Source of the DNA: Dyadobacter sp. MSC1_007
GTDB taxonomy: Bacteria; Bacteroidota; Bacteroidia; Cytophagales; Spirosomataceae
Reading direction: 5' to 3'
Length of the DNA stretch: 64,000 bases
Assembly: GCF_023667495.1 (NCBI RefSeq)
Contig: NZ_JAMOZL010000003.1
Location: 310,001-374,000 of the forward strand
The notes under the pieces are model-generated. The model was given only the letters and a program-made list of their open reading frames with translations. It was not told the DNA's origin and made no database searches. The position numbers were made by a program, and so were the translations under genes. Shown here one piece after another: positions 42,382-50,118 of this stretch. Each line of letters starts with the position of its first letter. Positions within the stretch are counted from its first letter, which is position 1.

Positions 42382-42426
42382 AGCTAATTGTTAAAGTGAC
42401 AAATCTGTTTTTTTGATGAACGAAAA

Positions 42427-43221
42427 CTATTTGGAATCAATTTTCCACTTCTGCTTGGTTTTCGTATTCAGGAAGTGATTAAAAGTATCGCCACGTAAGC
42501 CCAGGCGGATGGTTTCAAGAGGGATAAGCTCGCTTGGTGCGATATTGCCAAGGTTTACATTGGCCCCAAGTAACTTCACGAACCACACTTGCTGCGACTT
42601 TTGAGGCGCTTCCCAAAGCATATCTTCAAATGGTATTTCTGTCAGGATTTCTTCCACAAGACCCTGGCGCACTTCACCACTCGCTCTGAATAGTCCAACG
42701 TTCCCCGATTCACGTGCTTCGCCGATCACTTTCCATGCGCCAGCCTGCAACTCCGACTTAATGAGCTGAATCCATTTGTAGGGAGGAATGATCTTGTTTT
42801 CGTCCTTGGACCCCACTTCGGAAAGGACGGTAACCTGTTTGGAAAGCGTATGAATGTATTCGCATTTGACATCCTGCGCCATTTCTATGGAGCCGTCGGA
42901 TACCTCAGCGTATTGCAGGTCATATTTGTCCAAAAGTTTGCGGTAATCCTCGAACTGGTTACGGACAACAAAAGCTTCAAATAAGGTGCCGCCGAAATAG
43001 ACCGGAATGTTAGCGTTTTTGTATACCGCCAGTTTTTCGTTGAGGTTCGGACTGACAAACGACGTTGCCCATCCCAGTTTTACGATATCAATATAAGGCG
43101 ATGCAATGGATAGCATATCTTCTGTTTCCCTGACACTGAGCCCTTTATCCATTACCATTGTGATCCCCTTAGCTCGGGGTTTCTGGGAACGATCGGGAAC
43201 CTGCGATAACGTAAAATTCAT
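42427..43221 (-). CDS. Phosphosulfolactate synthase-like protein (ComA family)
   Basis: A 264-residue TIM-barrel protein of the ComA family, which adds sulfite to phosphoenolpyruvate to form (R)-2-phospho-3-sulfolactate. Signature stretches are 'KPRAKGITMVMDKGLSVRET', 'YIDIVKLGWATSFVSPNLNE', 'FGGTLFEAFVVRNQFEDY', 'VSDGSIEMAQDVKCEYI' and 'KVIGEARESGNVGLFRASGE'. In archaea this starts coenzyme M synthesis. In Bacteroidota sulfolactate or cysteate for sulfonolipids is a plausible end use (inference). The ATG at 43221 ('MNFTLSQVPDRSQ') is preferred over 43269, which adds a non-family leader. It precedes dedA on the same strand and diverges from the thioesterase gene. Confidence 0.9.
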   Translation of the reverse strand: MNFTLSQVPDRSQKPRAKGITMVMDKGLSVRETEDMLSIASPYIDIVKLGWATSFVSPNLNEKLAVYKNANIPVYFGGTLFEAFVVRNQFEDYRKLLDKYDLQYAEVSDGSIEMAQDVKCEYIHTLSKQVTVLSEVGSKDENKIIPPYKWIQLIKSELQAGAWKVIGEARESGNVGLFRASGEVRQGLVEEILTEIPFEDMLWEAPQKSQQVWFVKLLGANVNLGNIAPSELIPLETIRLGLRGDTFNHFLNTKTKQKWKIDSK

Positions 43222-43387
43222 ATATGGGTATGCTTTTATCTCTGGCAAAAACTCCGGCAAAGGTAGCAATTACCTTTGATACGTAGCAATAAAATCCATA
43301 GCATTGACCTCCATACATATGTTTTTCTATGATAATTACTATTTTTAAGAAGTCGCACTCATGTTTTTCAATCAAACTAATATAAAA

Positions 43388-43870
43388 ATGGGCACACACT
43401 TGAATTCAAGTCAATCCACAGACAATAAACGCCTCGTTTTTCTGCAAAAGCTGATAGGCAATCCGATGGTCGAGCACTTTTCACCTGTTGCTAAGTGGCT
43501 GAATGGGAAACTGGTGTCGATCGAAGAAGGAGCTATGGAAGTGGAATACGTCGTGAGGGAAGATATGTGTAACCCAATGGGGACATTGCACGGCGGCATA
43601 GCGGCTACCATATTGGACGATATCGTAGGCACGATGGTGTATGCGCTGGGCCGCGAGTTCGGGTTTACTTCTGTTAACCTCAACTGTGACTTTTTAAATC
43701 CGGCAGTCATAGACGATGCACTGATTGCCAAAGCGAAGGTTATCAGGGCCGGGAAAAATATTATTCACGTAGAAGGGCAGCTGGTACATGAATCGGGGCG
43801 GATGGTGGCCAAATGCACGAGTAACCTAATCCAGACGGCCTTTAAAATACCGGAAGTGCCAAGCCATTAA
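43388..43870 (+). CDS. PaaI family thioesterase (hotdog fold)
   Basis: A 160-residue hotdog protein. The active-site segment is 'NPMGTLHGGIAATILDDIVG', with the catalytic HGG and Asp, followed by 'TSVNLNCDFLNPAVIDDALI' and 'VHESGRMVAKCTSNLIQTAF'. PaaI-type enzymes hydrolyse aromatic or other acyl-CoA esters; the substrate is unknown. The ATG at 43388, preceded by an A-rich stretch, is used. An in-frame ATG at 43361 would add nine residues and cannot be excluded. mazG follows within 24 bp, so the genes are probably co-transcribed, although no functional link is obvious. Confidence 0.92.
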   Translation: MGTHLNSSQSTDNKRLVFLQKLIGNPMVEHFSPVAKWLNGKLVSIEEGAMEVEYVVREDMCNPMGTLHGGIAATILDDIVGTMVYALGREFGFTSVNLNCDFLNPAVIDDALIAKAKVIRAGKNIIHVEGQLVHESGRMVAKCTSNLIQTAFKIPEVPSH

Positions 43871-43894
43871 GGCGATTCGATGTATCTTTGTTTT

Positions 43895-44728
43895 ATGGAA
43901 AAGCAATTTAGTGACCTGCCTGAGAGCCGCCAGCAGCAGTTAATGGCCTTCGATCGCCTGTTGACCATTATGGACGAACTTCGCGAGCAATGCCCGTGGG
44001 ACAGGAAGCAGACGATGGAAAGCCTGCGACATCTGACCATTGAAGAAACCTATGAATTGTCTGACGCGATATTAAATAACGACCTGCCGGAAATCAAAAA
44101 AGAACTTGGTGATGTACTTCTGCATATTGTGTTTTATGCCAAAATAGGATCGGAAAAGGCAGAAGGTAAGGCATATAACTTTGATATTAAGGATGTGCTG
44201 CATGGCATATGCGATAAACTCGTTGCCCGTCACCCGCACATTTATGGAGACTTTGTAGCCGATACAGAAGAGGCTGTGAAGCAGAACTGGGAAAAACTTA
44301 AATTGAAGGAAGGTAACAAATCGGTACTCTCGGGCGTACCTGCATCCTTGCCTGCGCTTGTGAAGGCCATGCGCATTCAGGAAAAAGCCCGGGGCGTTGG
44401 ATTTGATTGGGATGATAAACAGCAAGTTTGGGCGAAAGTAGAGGAAGAACTGCACGAGTTCAAGGAAAACTTTGACATTGAGACTTCTGACGTGATTGAT
44501 CAGAAAGCAGCGGAAGAAGAGTTTGGCGATTTGCTATTTTCATTGGTTAACTATTCCAGATTCGTGGATATTAATCCGGAAACAGCATTGGAAAGGACAA
44601 ATAAAAAGTTTATAAATCGTTTTCAATATCTGGAAGAAGCCTCGAAGGCGGATGGTAAATCACTTGGAGATATGTCGCTGGACGAAATGGATATTTACTG
44701 GAACCGGGCAAAGACGCTCGGAGTTTAA
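43895..44728 (+). CDS. mazG: Nucleoside triphosphate pyrophosphohydrolase MazG
   Basis: A 277-residue tandem-domain MazG that cleaves NTPs to NMP plus pyrophosphate, a housecleaning or (p)ppGpp-limiting role. The first domain has 'LREQCPWDRKQTMESLRHLT' and 'EETYELSDAI...KELGDVLL' with the metal-binding E-x2-E...E-x2-D pattern. The second domain repeats it ('ARGVGFDWDDKQQVWAKVEE', then 'EEFGDLLFSLVNYSRF'). The ATG at 43895 is used; an earlier in-frame ATG at 43880 precedes TATCTTTG (43883-43890), which matches the -7 consensus but is too near the start to judge. Confidence 0.95.
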   Translation: MEKQFSDLPESRQQQLMAFDRLLTIMDELREQCPWDRKQTMESLRHLTIEETYELSDAILNNDLPEIKKELGDVLLHIVFYAKIGSEKAEGKAYNFDIKDVLHGICDKLVARHPHIYGDFVADTEEAVKQNWEKLKLKEGNKSVLSGVPASLPALVKAMRIQEKARGVGFDWDDKQQVWAKVEEELHEFKENFDIETSDVIDQKAAEEEFGDLLFSLVNYSRFVDINPETALERTNKKFINRFQYLEEASKADGKSLGDMSLDEMDIYWNRAKTLGV

Positions 44729-44779
44729 CTGACTCACGTTTCTCGTTACTTTTTGGCAAATGAGCGTCTAAATAGGCGA

Positions 44780-44806
44780 GGTATCACCGTTCGTGGTGCC
44801 TGTTCA
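44780..44806 (+). terminator. Hairpin after mazG
   Basis: GGTATCAC (44780-44787) pairs with GTGGTGCC (44793-44800) with two G-T wobbles over CGTTC, followed closely by a T-run. Probably ends the thioesterase-mazG transcript. Confidence 0.5.
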
Positions 44807-44832
44807 TTTTTTCACATTTTAACGAGATTGAT

Positions 44833-45258
44833 ATGTACTTAGAAGAAAGACTGCAAAAAACGGAAGACGTTGTCAAAGAGCACGGAAAGCAAATCGAAAT
44901 GGTAGCAAACGGATTAGCAGTATTGACCAACAGGGTGGATCGCGGGTTTGAGGAAATGCGTGAAGGGTTTGGGAATGTCGACCGCAGTTTTGACCGACTT
45001 GAAGGAAGGGTTAGTAATCTGGAAGTGAGGACAGAACGCTTGGAGGGAAAGGTTGATCGCATTGAGATTAAGCTTGTCGAACACGACGAACGCTTCGATC
45101 GTATAGACCAACGCTTCGAGCAGATTGACCAACGTTTCGAGCAGATTGACCAACGCTTCGAGCGGATTGAGGGGCGTTTAGCGGCGCTCGAAGACCAGGT
45201 TTTGCAACTTCACGCCGTCATTACGGAGCTCGTTACCCTTGTAAAGAATAAACTATAG
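44833..45258 (+). CDS. Heptad-repeat coiled-coil protein
   Basis: A 141-residue protein that is predicted to be one long coiled coil with no leader or catalytic motif. Hydrophobic residues recur every 3-4 positions ('RVDRGFEEMREGFGNVDRSF', 'RLEGRVSNLEVRTERLEGKV'). In the middle three identical or near-identical heptads 'RFEQIDQ' follow one another, encoded by a 21-bp tandem repeat (45109-45171). The C-terminus ends in a hydrophobic heptad ('VLQLHAVITELVTLV'). I do not recognise the family beyond resemblance to t-SNARE-like or phage-fibre coiled coils. It lies 3 bp before the thiamine pyrophosphokinase gene, so it is probably co-transcribed with it. Confidence 0.8.
   Translation: MYLEERLQKTEDVVKEHGKQIEMVANGLAVLTNRVDRGFEEMREGFGNVDRSFDRLEGRVSNLEVRTERLEGKVDRIEIKLVEHDERFDRIDQRFEQIDQRFEQIDQRFERIEGRLAALEDQVLQLHAVITELVTLVKNKL
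45109..45171 (+). repeat. 21-bp tandem repeat, three copies, inside the coiled-coil gene
   Basis: Three units (45109-45129, 45130-45150, 45151-45171) differ by at most a few bases; the unit begins CAACGCTTCGAGCAGATTGA. Each encodes one heptad, so copy-number change would keep frame and coiled-coil register. Confidence 0.92.
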
Positions 45259-45261
45259 TTA

Positions 45262-45927
45262 ATGTCATCACACCATATCGTTCGGGAGAAGCAGGAGCCT
45301 GCTTTGATTATTGCTAATGGGGAAGCCTGTTCTCCGGAACTTTTAGGTCAGTTATTGGAATGGAGTCCATTTATCGTCGTTCTTGATCACGCGATTTATC
45401 GCGTGCTGGATCTCGGGATCAAGATCGACGTATGGATGGGGGACTTTGATCAGCCACATGATGTGGAGGCGATCCGTAGCCGCCAGTATCCTCTGGAAAT
45501 CATCAATACACCGGACCAGGAGAAAACAGACCTGAACAAAGCAATCGAATTTTTGATCGGGAGAGGTTTTCCTGCCGCTAATATCGTATGGGCAACAGGC
45601 AGGCGTGCAGATCATGCGATCACCAATATCACGGACCTGGTACGTTACAAAGATCAAATCAAACTCGTGCTTTTAGATGACTATTCGAAAATTTTCCCTC
45701 TAACCGGCACATTTGAGAAGTGGTATACCGCCGGAACACCCATTTCCCTCATTCCCGTCGGAATTGTAGAGGGGATCGAAACAAACGGTTTGAAATATAA
45801 CCTACACAATGAGGCCCTGACTCTTGGTCATCGCACCGGCAGCAGCAATGAAGCCCAATCAGACGGAATGGTTAGGATATCAGCTAAAAAGGGCGATCTT
45901 TTGATTATGGAATGCTGGGATTTATAA
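45262..45927 (+). CDS. Thiamine pyrophosphokinase
   Basis: A 221-residue enzyme that pyrophosphorylates thiamine to thiamine diphosphate using ATP. 'VVLDHAIYRVLDLGIKIDVW' is followed by 'MGDFDQPHD', which carries the metal-binding Asp. 'TPDQEKTDLNKAIEFLIGRG' holds the conserved D-T-D-like substrate site, and 'WATGRRADHAITNI' corresponds to the G-x-R-x-DH signature. The C-terminal beta domain ('ISLIPVGIVEGIETNGLKY') binds thiamine. It follows the coiled-coil gene by 3 bp and overlaps the convergent M1 peptidase gene by 6 bp. No thiamine synthesis genes or TPP riboswitch are seen nearby, so it likely serves salvage. Confidence 0.92.
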   Translation: MSSHHIVREKQEPALIIANGEACSPELLGQLLEWSPFIVVLDHAIYRVLDLGIKIDVWMGDFDQPHDVEAIRSRQYPLEIINTPDQEKTDLNKAIEFLIGRGFPAANIVWATGRRADHAITNITDLVRYKDQIKLVLLDDYSKIFPLTGTFEKWYTAGTPISLIPVGIVEGIETNGLKYNLHNEALTLGHRTGSSNEAQSDGMVRISAKKGDLLIMECWDL

Positions 45928-47565
45928 AGAAGCGGTTTTCGCCTCTTTTGACTCCACATAGAAATTCCGGTCGACTGTCAGTGACTTATCTCCCTTTGTT
46001 TTAAGTGTTTTCCAATCGTTGGTAGGATGCAGCATTTCCTCTTTACCGCTGGCCAACTTCACTTTTACAGGCATATCGAAATTATCGACAGTGTTAATCC
46101 AGCGGTATTGGAGTCCCTTGTTCCCAAATGCATATTCCAAAACTGGTATTCTTACATCCCTTAGATACTGGTCAAAAACCTTCGATAAGTTCCGGCCTGC
46201 ATGCTCGCTGATATATTGCTCGATTTGTGATCCATCCACCGTTTGGTGATAGAAGGCTTTATTCAGGCCGCGAAGGATCTGCCGCCACTTTTCGTCATCA
46301 TTAATGACCTGCCGGATCGTGTGCAGCATATTGCCGCCTTTGTAATACATATCCTTAGACCCTTCCTGATTGACACCATAAATTCCCACAATTGGAATAT
46401 CGTTGGCAATCAATTCACGCGTTCCGATCACATAGTCGGAGCCGGCCTGCTTTCCAAAGTAATATTCGGTGTAAAGATTTTCAGAATAGTTGGTGAAGCT
46501 TTCATGCACCCACATATCGGCCACATCCTTATAAGTGATATTATTCGCAAACCACTCATGCCCGCTTTCGTGGATGATAATGAAGTCCCATTTAAGCCCC
46601 CAGCCGGTGTTCGAAAGGTCGCGGCCGCGGTAACCCATTTTATAATCATTCCCATAGGTAACCGAACTCTGGTGTTCCATGCCCAGATAGGGCACTTCTA
46701 CCAGCTTGTATCCGTCTTCATAAAACGGATAGGGGCCAAACCAATGCTCAAAAGCTTTCAGCATTTGCGGTGCCTGTTTAAACTGCTCTTTCGCTTTTTC
46801 GAGATTTTGAGGCAGAACATAATAACTAAGCTGTAAATCGCCTTTCTCGCCTTTGTATGTCTCTTTCCAGCTCACATATTCGGCGACGTTCATATTCACA
46901 CCATAATTATTGATCGGGTTTTTCACAAACCAGTTAAACGTGCGGGTATTATCCGCATTGTCGATTACCGAACGTAGATTTCCGTTTGAAACGTCTGTCA
47001 TATTTTTCGGTATAGTTATGCTGATGAGCATGCTGTCGGGCTCGTCGTACATATGGTCTTTGCAGGGCCACCACACGCTTGCACCCAATCCCTGACAGGA
47101 TGTGGAAATAATAGTGTTGCCTTTTCCATCCGGCACCCATTGCACGCCTCCGTCCCAAGGTGGACGCTTAGCGAGTCGGGGCTTACCTGCGTAAAAAATT
47201 TCTATAGATTCGGATTTTCCAGGTTCTTGTTTCTTTTTCAGCGAAATAAAAAAAGCATTTCCATCCCGCTTGTAAGTGAGCTCTTCACCATCCTGCACCG
47301 CTTTGGTGATCGATAGCGGCTCTTGCAGGTCAATTTGTATCGTCTGGTATGGTTTCAGGACTTTATAGGCAATCACTATACTACCCGAAAGCGTACTGTC
47401 CTTTTCATTCGGCTTCACGCTCAGGTGATAATAGCTCAAATCCCACCACGCACGTTCCGGAGTAATGGAGCCACGCAGCGTGTCAGCATGCGTAAACTGT
47501 TGCTTTTGCGAGATCGCATCGAAAGAAAAGAGCAATAAAAAGATACCAATGACTGTCCTGAGCAT
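45922..47565 (-). CDS. M1 family metallopeptidase (aminopeptidase N-like), exported
   Basis: A 547-residue exported zinc aminopeptidase. A leader ends near residue 20 ('DAISQ'), and an N-terminal beta domain follows. The catalytic domain has the zinc motif 'HESGHEWFANN' (HExxH near residue 335) and the third ligand Glu in 'MWVHESFTNYSENLY' further on. The exopeptidase motif 'GMEHQSSVTYG' corresponds to GxMEN-like. The long C-terminal helical domain of aminopeptidase N is absent. It trims N-terminal residues from peptides, probably in the periplasm or outside the cell. It lies 29 bp after the Kelch gene and converges on the thiamine pyrophosphokinase gene with a 6-bp overlap. Confidence 0.94.
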   Translation of the reverse strand: MLRTVIGIFLLLFSFDAISQKQQFTHADTLRGSITPERAWWDLSYYHLSVKPNEKDSTLSGSIVIAYKVLKPYQTIQIDLQEPLSITKAVQDGEELTYKRDGNAFFISLKKKQEPGKSESIEIFYAGKPRLAKRPPWDGGVQWVPDGKGNTIISTSCQGLGASVWWPCKDHMYDEPDSMLISITIPKNMTDVSNGNLRSVIDNADNTRTFNWFVKNPINNYGVNMNVAEYVSWKETYKGEKGDLQLSYYVLPQNLEKAKEQFKQAPQMLKAFEHWFGPYPFYEDGYKLVEVPYLGMEHQSSVTYGNDYKMGYRGRDLSNTGWGLKWDFIIIHESGHEWFANNITYKDVADMWVHESFTNYSENLYTEYYFGKQAGSDYVIGTRELIANDIPIVGIYGVNQEGSKDMYYKGGNMLHTIRQVINDDEKWRQILRGLNKAFYHQTVDGSQIEQYISEHAGRNLSKVFDQYLRDVRIPVLEYAFGNKGLQYRWINTVDNFDMPVKVKLASGKEEMLHPTNDWKTLKTKGDKSLTVDRNFYVESKEAKTASL

Positions 47566-47594
47566 TTGAAAGGCTTATTTTGTTTGTATGAAGT

Positions 47595-48575
47595 TTATTT
47601 GTCAAGAATTTCCATATCGTTCAGTTCCGGTCCTCCGCCGCGGTTCGCAGAGCCGGCTGCAATGTAAACTTTTCGGTTGAGCGAAACAGCCTGCGTCCCA
47701 TGCCTTCCCTGATGCAGGGATGGCAATTTCTCCCATTGTTGAGTTCGGGGATTGAATGCTTCTACCTCATTATGCGCCTCTACATGCGCGTCGCTTTCGC
47801 CGCCTATCACCAGGATTTTATCGTTGTACACCACCGTCGTATTGCCTGCACGAAGCGTAGGCAGGTTATTTGCCGCATCCAATGTCGACCATTTGCCCGT
47901 TTTGAAATCGTAAATATCAACTTCCTTGATCACGGTGTTCAGTACCTGGTTAATGCGGGCCGTGGAAAGTCTGCCACCGGCGACATACAGTTTATTGTCG
48001 AGTACAGCCACTTGTACGTGGTCTCTCGGGCGGGGAGCATCGGCGAGCGTTTTCCAGGTTCCGGTTGCCGGATCAAACTCATCGAACCACGTTACTTGCC
48101 CGTCCCAATGCCCGTCCTGGATGCCGCAAACCAGGTAAATTTTGTCATTAAGTACAAATGCACCGGCGGCACCCCGTCTGCGGTTTTCGGGGATGGCAGC
48201 ACCCTTACGCCATTCGTTTTTAATTGGATTGAAAATATAAATATCCGGAATGGGAATTTCGTGCGGATATCCCCCGGTGAAAGCGCCCAAAACATAGATC
48301 TCGTTTTTATAGGTAACGGCCTGAAAATGGCTCATTTCAAGTGGAGTAGGGGCCAGATTGCTCCAAGAATCCTTTTTGAAATCATATTCATCAACCGGTT
48401 TGATGCCGCGACCGCCGAGAAGGTAGAGTTTTCCGTTTGCAGTAGCCATTGCATTCTCATGCCGTTTTTCGGGAAGGTTCTCCGGTTCCGATACATTCCA
48501 TATCTGAGCTGAACCCGATAGCGCCCATAAGTTGAGGACTATCAGCAGCGCGCCTGTTTTGGAGAGTGAGTTCAT
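47595..48575 (-). CDS. Exported Kelch-repeat protein
   Basis: A 326-residue protein. A leader ends near 'SGSAQ' (residue 24), followed by about six Kelch blades, each with a Gly-Gly pair, for example 'GKLYLLGGRGIKPVDEYD', 'NEIYVLGAFTGGY', 'NKLYVAGGRLSTARIN' and 'DKILVIGGESDAHVEAHNEV'. This makes a beta-propeller that binds ligands, possibly a sugar; N-acetylneuraminate epimerases share the fold, but no such genes are near. The start is ATG at 48575; an earlier ATG at 48608 would precede the leader by 11 residues. It lies downstream of the glycoamylase-like genes, separated by a terminator, and upstream of the M1 peptidase. Confidence 0.88.
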   Translation of the reverse strand: MNSLSKTGALLIVLNLWALSGSAQIWNVSEPENLPEKRHENAMATANGKLYLLGGRGIKPVDEYDFKKDSWSNLAPTPLEMSHFQAVTYKNEIYVLGAFTGGYPHEIPIPDIYIFNPIKNEWRKGAAIPENRRRGAAGAFVLNDKIYLVCGIQDGHWDGQVTWFDEFDPATGTWKTLADAPRPRDHVQVAVLDNKLYVAGGRLSTARINQVLNTVIKEVDIYDFKTGKWSTLDAANNLPTLRAGNTTVVYNDKILVIGGESDAHVEAHNEVEAFNPRTQQWEKLPSLHQGRHGTQAVSLNRKVYIAAGSANRGGGPELNDMEILDK

Positions 48576-48661
48576 ATTGATTTCGTTTAGGTAGGGCAGA
48601 TAACGCAAGACCCGTCGTGCGTTTCAAAAGCGATATTAAGGTACAATTATATTCGATAAAA

Positions 48662-48692
48662 CAGAAAGACCAGCTTGTGGCCGGCCTTTCTG
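48662..48692 (-). terminator. Terminator at the end of the polysaccharide-utilisation operon
   Basis: CAGAAAG (48662-48668) pairs with CTTTCTG (48686-48692), with an inner GC-rich partial stem. On the minus strand a short U-tract follows (plus-strand AAAA before 48662). It lies 21 bp after the stop of the last glycoamylase-like gene. Confidence 0.7.
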
Positions 48693-48713
48693 CGAATTTT
48701 AGATAATAAGAGG

Positions 48714-50090
48714 TTAATTTTTGCTGGCGACCTTCAATGCAGGACTTTTAAAACCCAGTTTTCTCAAACCATTCTGCACGTCCTGGTCTTTCATGAAAAG
48801 CTTCCATAATAGTCCCGTCCGGTAGTTTTCGATCATTACGATGATCGGCCCCTGGTCAATGGCCAGATGCGAGGTGGCATACCAGTTTTGTGACTCGTTG
48901 AACGCGTCCGTAAACCCATATTCAGACCATATTTTATCTCCCAAATCGTCATAGAAATGCCTTAATGCTTTCATGGACTGCTCGGGTGTGTATGGAAAAG
49001 ATGACAATGCAGCCGTGGGTGTAATTGTCCCGAAATCGTTCGTAGGTGAATGCGCATTATAGCCGTTGTATGTGTCGCTGGCCGTCAATCCCCAGCTGTT
49101 TTCGCCATACCCCTTGAATTTACCGGGATTTTCAACACAGTATTTATAATTGATAAGGGAATGGTTCACATTCTGCTCCCAATAGTTGGCATACTGATCA
49201 GTCAGGTTTCTGGGATCAAGTCCTACAAAAGAATAGTGCGTGAAAAACAGCGGACCGCCGTACTCGAATCCGAGCGGAAGTTTAATTCCATAATATTCTT
49301 TACCATTCTTGAAATGATCGCTTTGCGCCCAGCATTTGTGGTAAACCTGTTCTGTGATAGGATAGCGCGGGGAAGCTGCCGCCATAATGTAGGTGATCAG
49401 CGTTTCGTTGTAACCCCTCAGTTCGAAATTCATGGCCCAACCATTGTTCGGACTCCAATGCCAGTAAAGTTGGTTGGGGTTTCCGCGGGTATACCAATCC
49501 CATTCAGCCTCGCTCCATATCCACTGAATGCGGTTCCTCAAATCCCTTTCTACATTGTTATCACGATCAAAATATTGCCTTGCCGCAAGCAATCCCTGAA
49601 AGAGGAAAGAAGTTTCCACCAGGTCGCCGCCGTCGTCCTTACGACCGAAAGGTATGATCTTGCCCGTTGCACCGTTAAGCCAGTGTGGGAAAATGCCATG
49701 GTAGTGATCGGCTTTTGACAAGAATTTGACCATTTTCAGCAGTCGTGCTGCAACAGAATCGCGGGGCTGCCATTTGCGTTCGGCGGCGACGATCATAGCC
49801 ATGATGCCGAAACCAGTGCCGCCGGTAGTTACAACTTCGTCGCCATAATCATAAGCAACGTTGCTGCGTTCGCGGGACATACCACTTACGGGATGTCCGA
49901 ATTCCCAGAAATACCGGAAAGTTTGCTTCTGCACCAGTTCGAGCAATGCGGTATCAGAAAGGTTTTTAGGCCGATCTGCCGGATTGAATGTAGCTGGTTT
50001 GCTGGCAGCTGTTTTCTTCTTCTGCGCTTCACAATCTGCATTGATGCAAAGCAGCAGCACGCATAGCAGTGAAAAGAAAGATATTTTCAT
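48714..50090 (-). CDS. Glycoamylase-like (PF10091/GH144-type) glycoside hydrolase
   Basis: A 458-residue exported enzyme. A leader ends near residue 22 ('NADCEAQ'). The body is the glycoamylase-like alpha/alpha-barrel: 'LVQKQTFRYFWEFGHPVSGM', 'TTGGTGFGIMAMIVAAERKW', 'NNGWAMNFELRGYNETLITY', 'WGLTASDTYNGYNAHSPTND', 'GTITPTAALSSFPYTPEQSM' and 'LAIDQGPIIVMIENYRTG'. This fold covers endo-beta-1,2-glucanases (GH144) of Bacteroidota such as the Chitinophaga enzyme; the older name glucoamylase is misleading. It is the second of two paralogues in this locus and lacks the Ig-like domain of its neighbour. It is probably periplasmic, acting on oligosaccharides released at the surface (inference). Confidence 0.87.
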   Translation of the reverse strand: MKISFFSLLCVLLLCINADCEAQKKKTAASKPATFNPADRPKNLSDTALLELVQKQTFRYFWEFGHPVSGMSRERSNVAYDYGDEVVTTGGTGFGIMAMIVAAERKWQPRDSVAARLLKMVKFLSKADHYHGIFPHWLNGATGKIIPFGRKDDGGDLVETSFLFQGLLAARQYFDRDNNVERDLRNRIQWIWSEAEWDWYTRGNPNQLYWHWSPNNGWAMNFELRGYNETLITYIMAAASPRYPITEQVYHKCWAQSDHFKNGKEYYGIKLPLGFEYGGPLFFTHYSFVGLDPRNLTDQYANYWEQNVNHSLINYKYCVENPGKFKGYGENSWGLTASDTYNGYNAHSPTNDFGTITPTAALSSFPYTPEQSMKALRHFYDDLGDKIWSEYGFTDAFNESQNWYATSHLAIDQGPIIVMIENYRTGLLWKLFMKDQDVQNGLRKLGFKSPALKVASKN

Positions 50091-50118
50091 AACAGGTGTT
50101 GTAATGGTGGGATGAGTA

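Noticed and set aside
45109..45171. Possible CRISPR-like repeats
   Set aside because: The 21-bp units are contiguous with no spacers and encode coiled-coil heptads.
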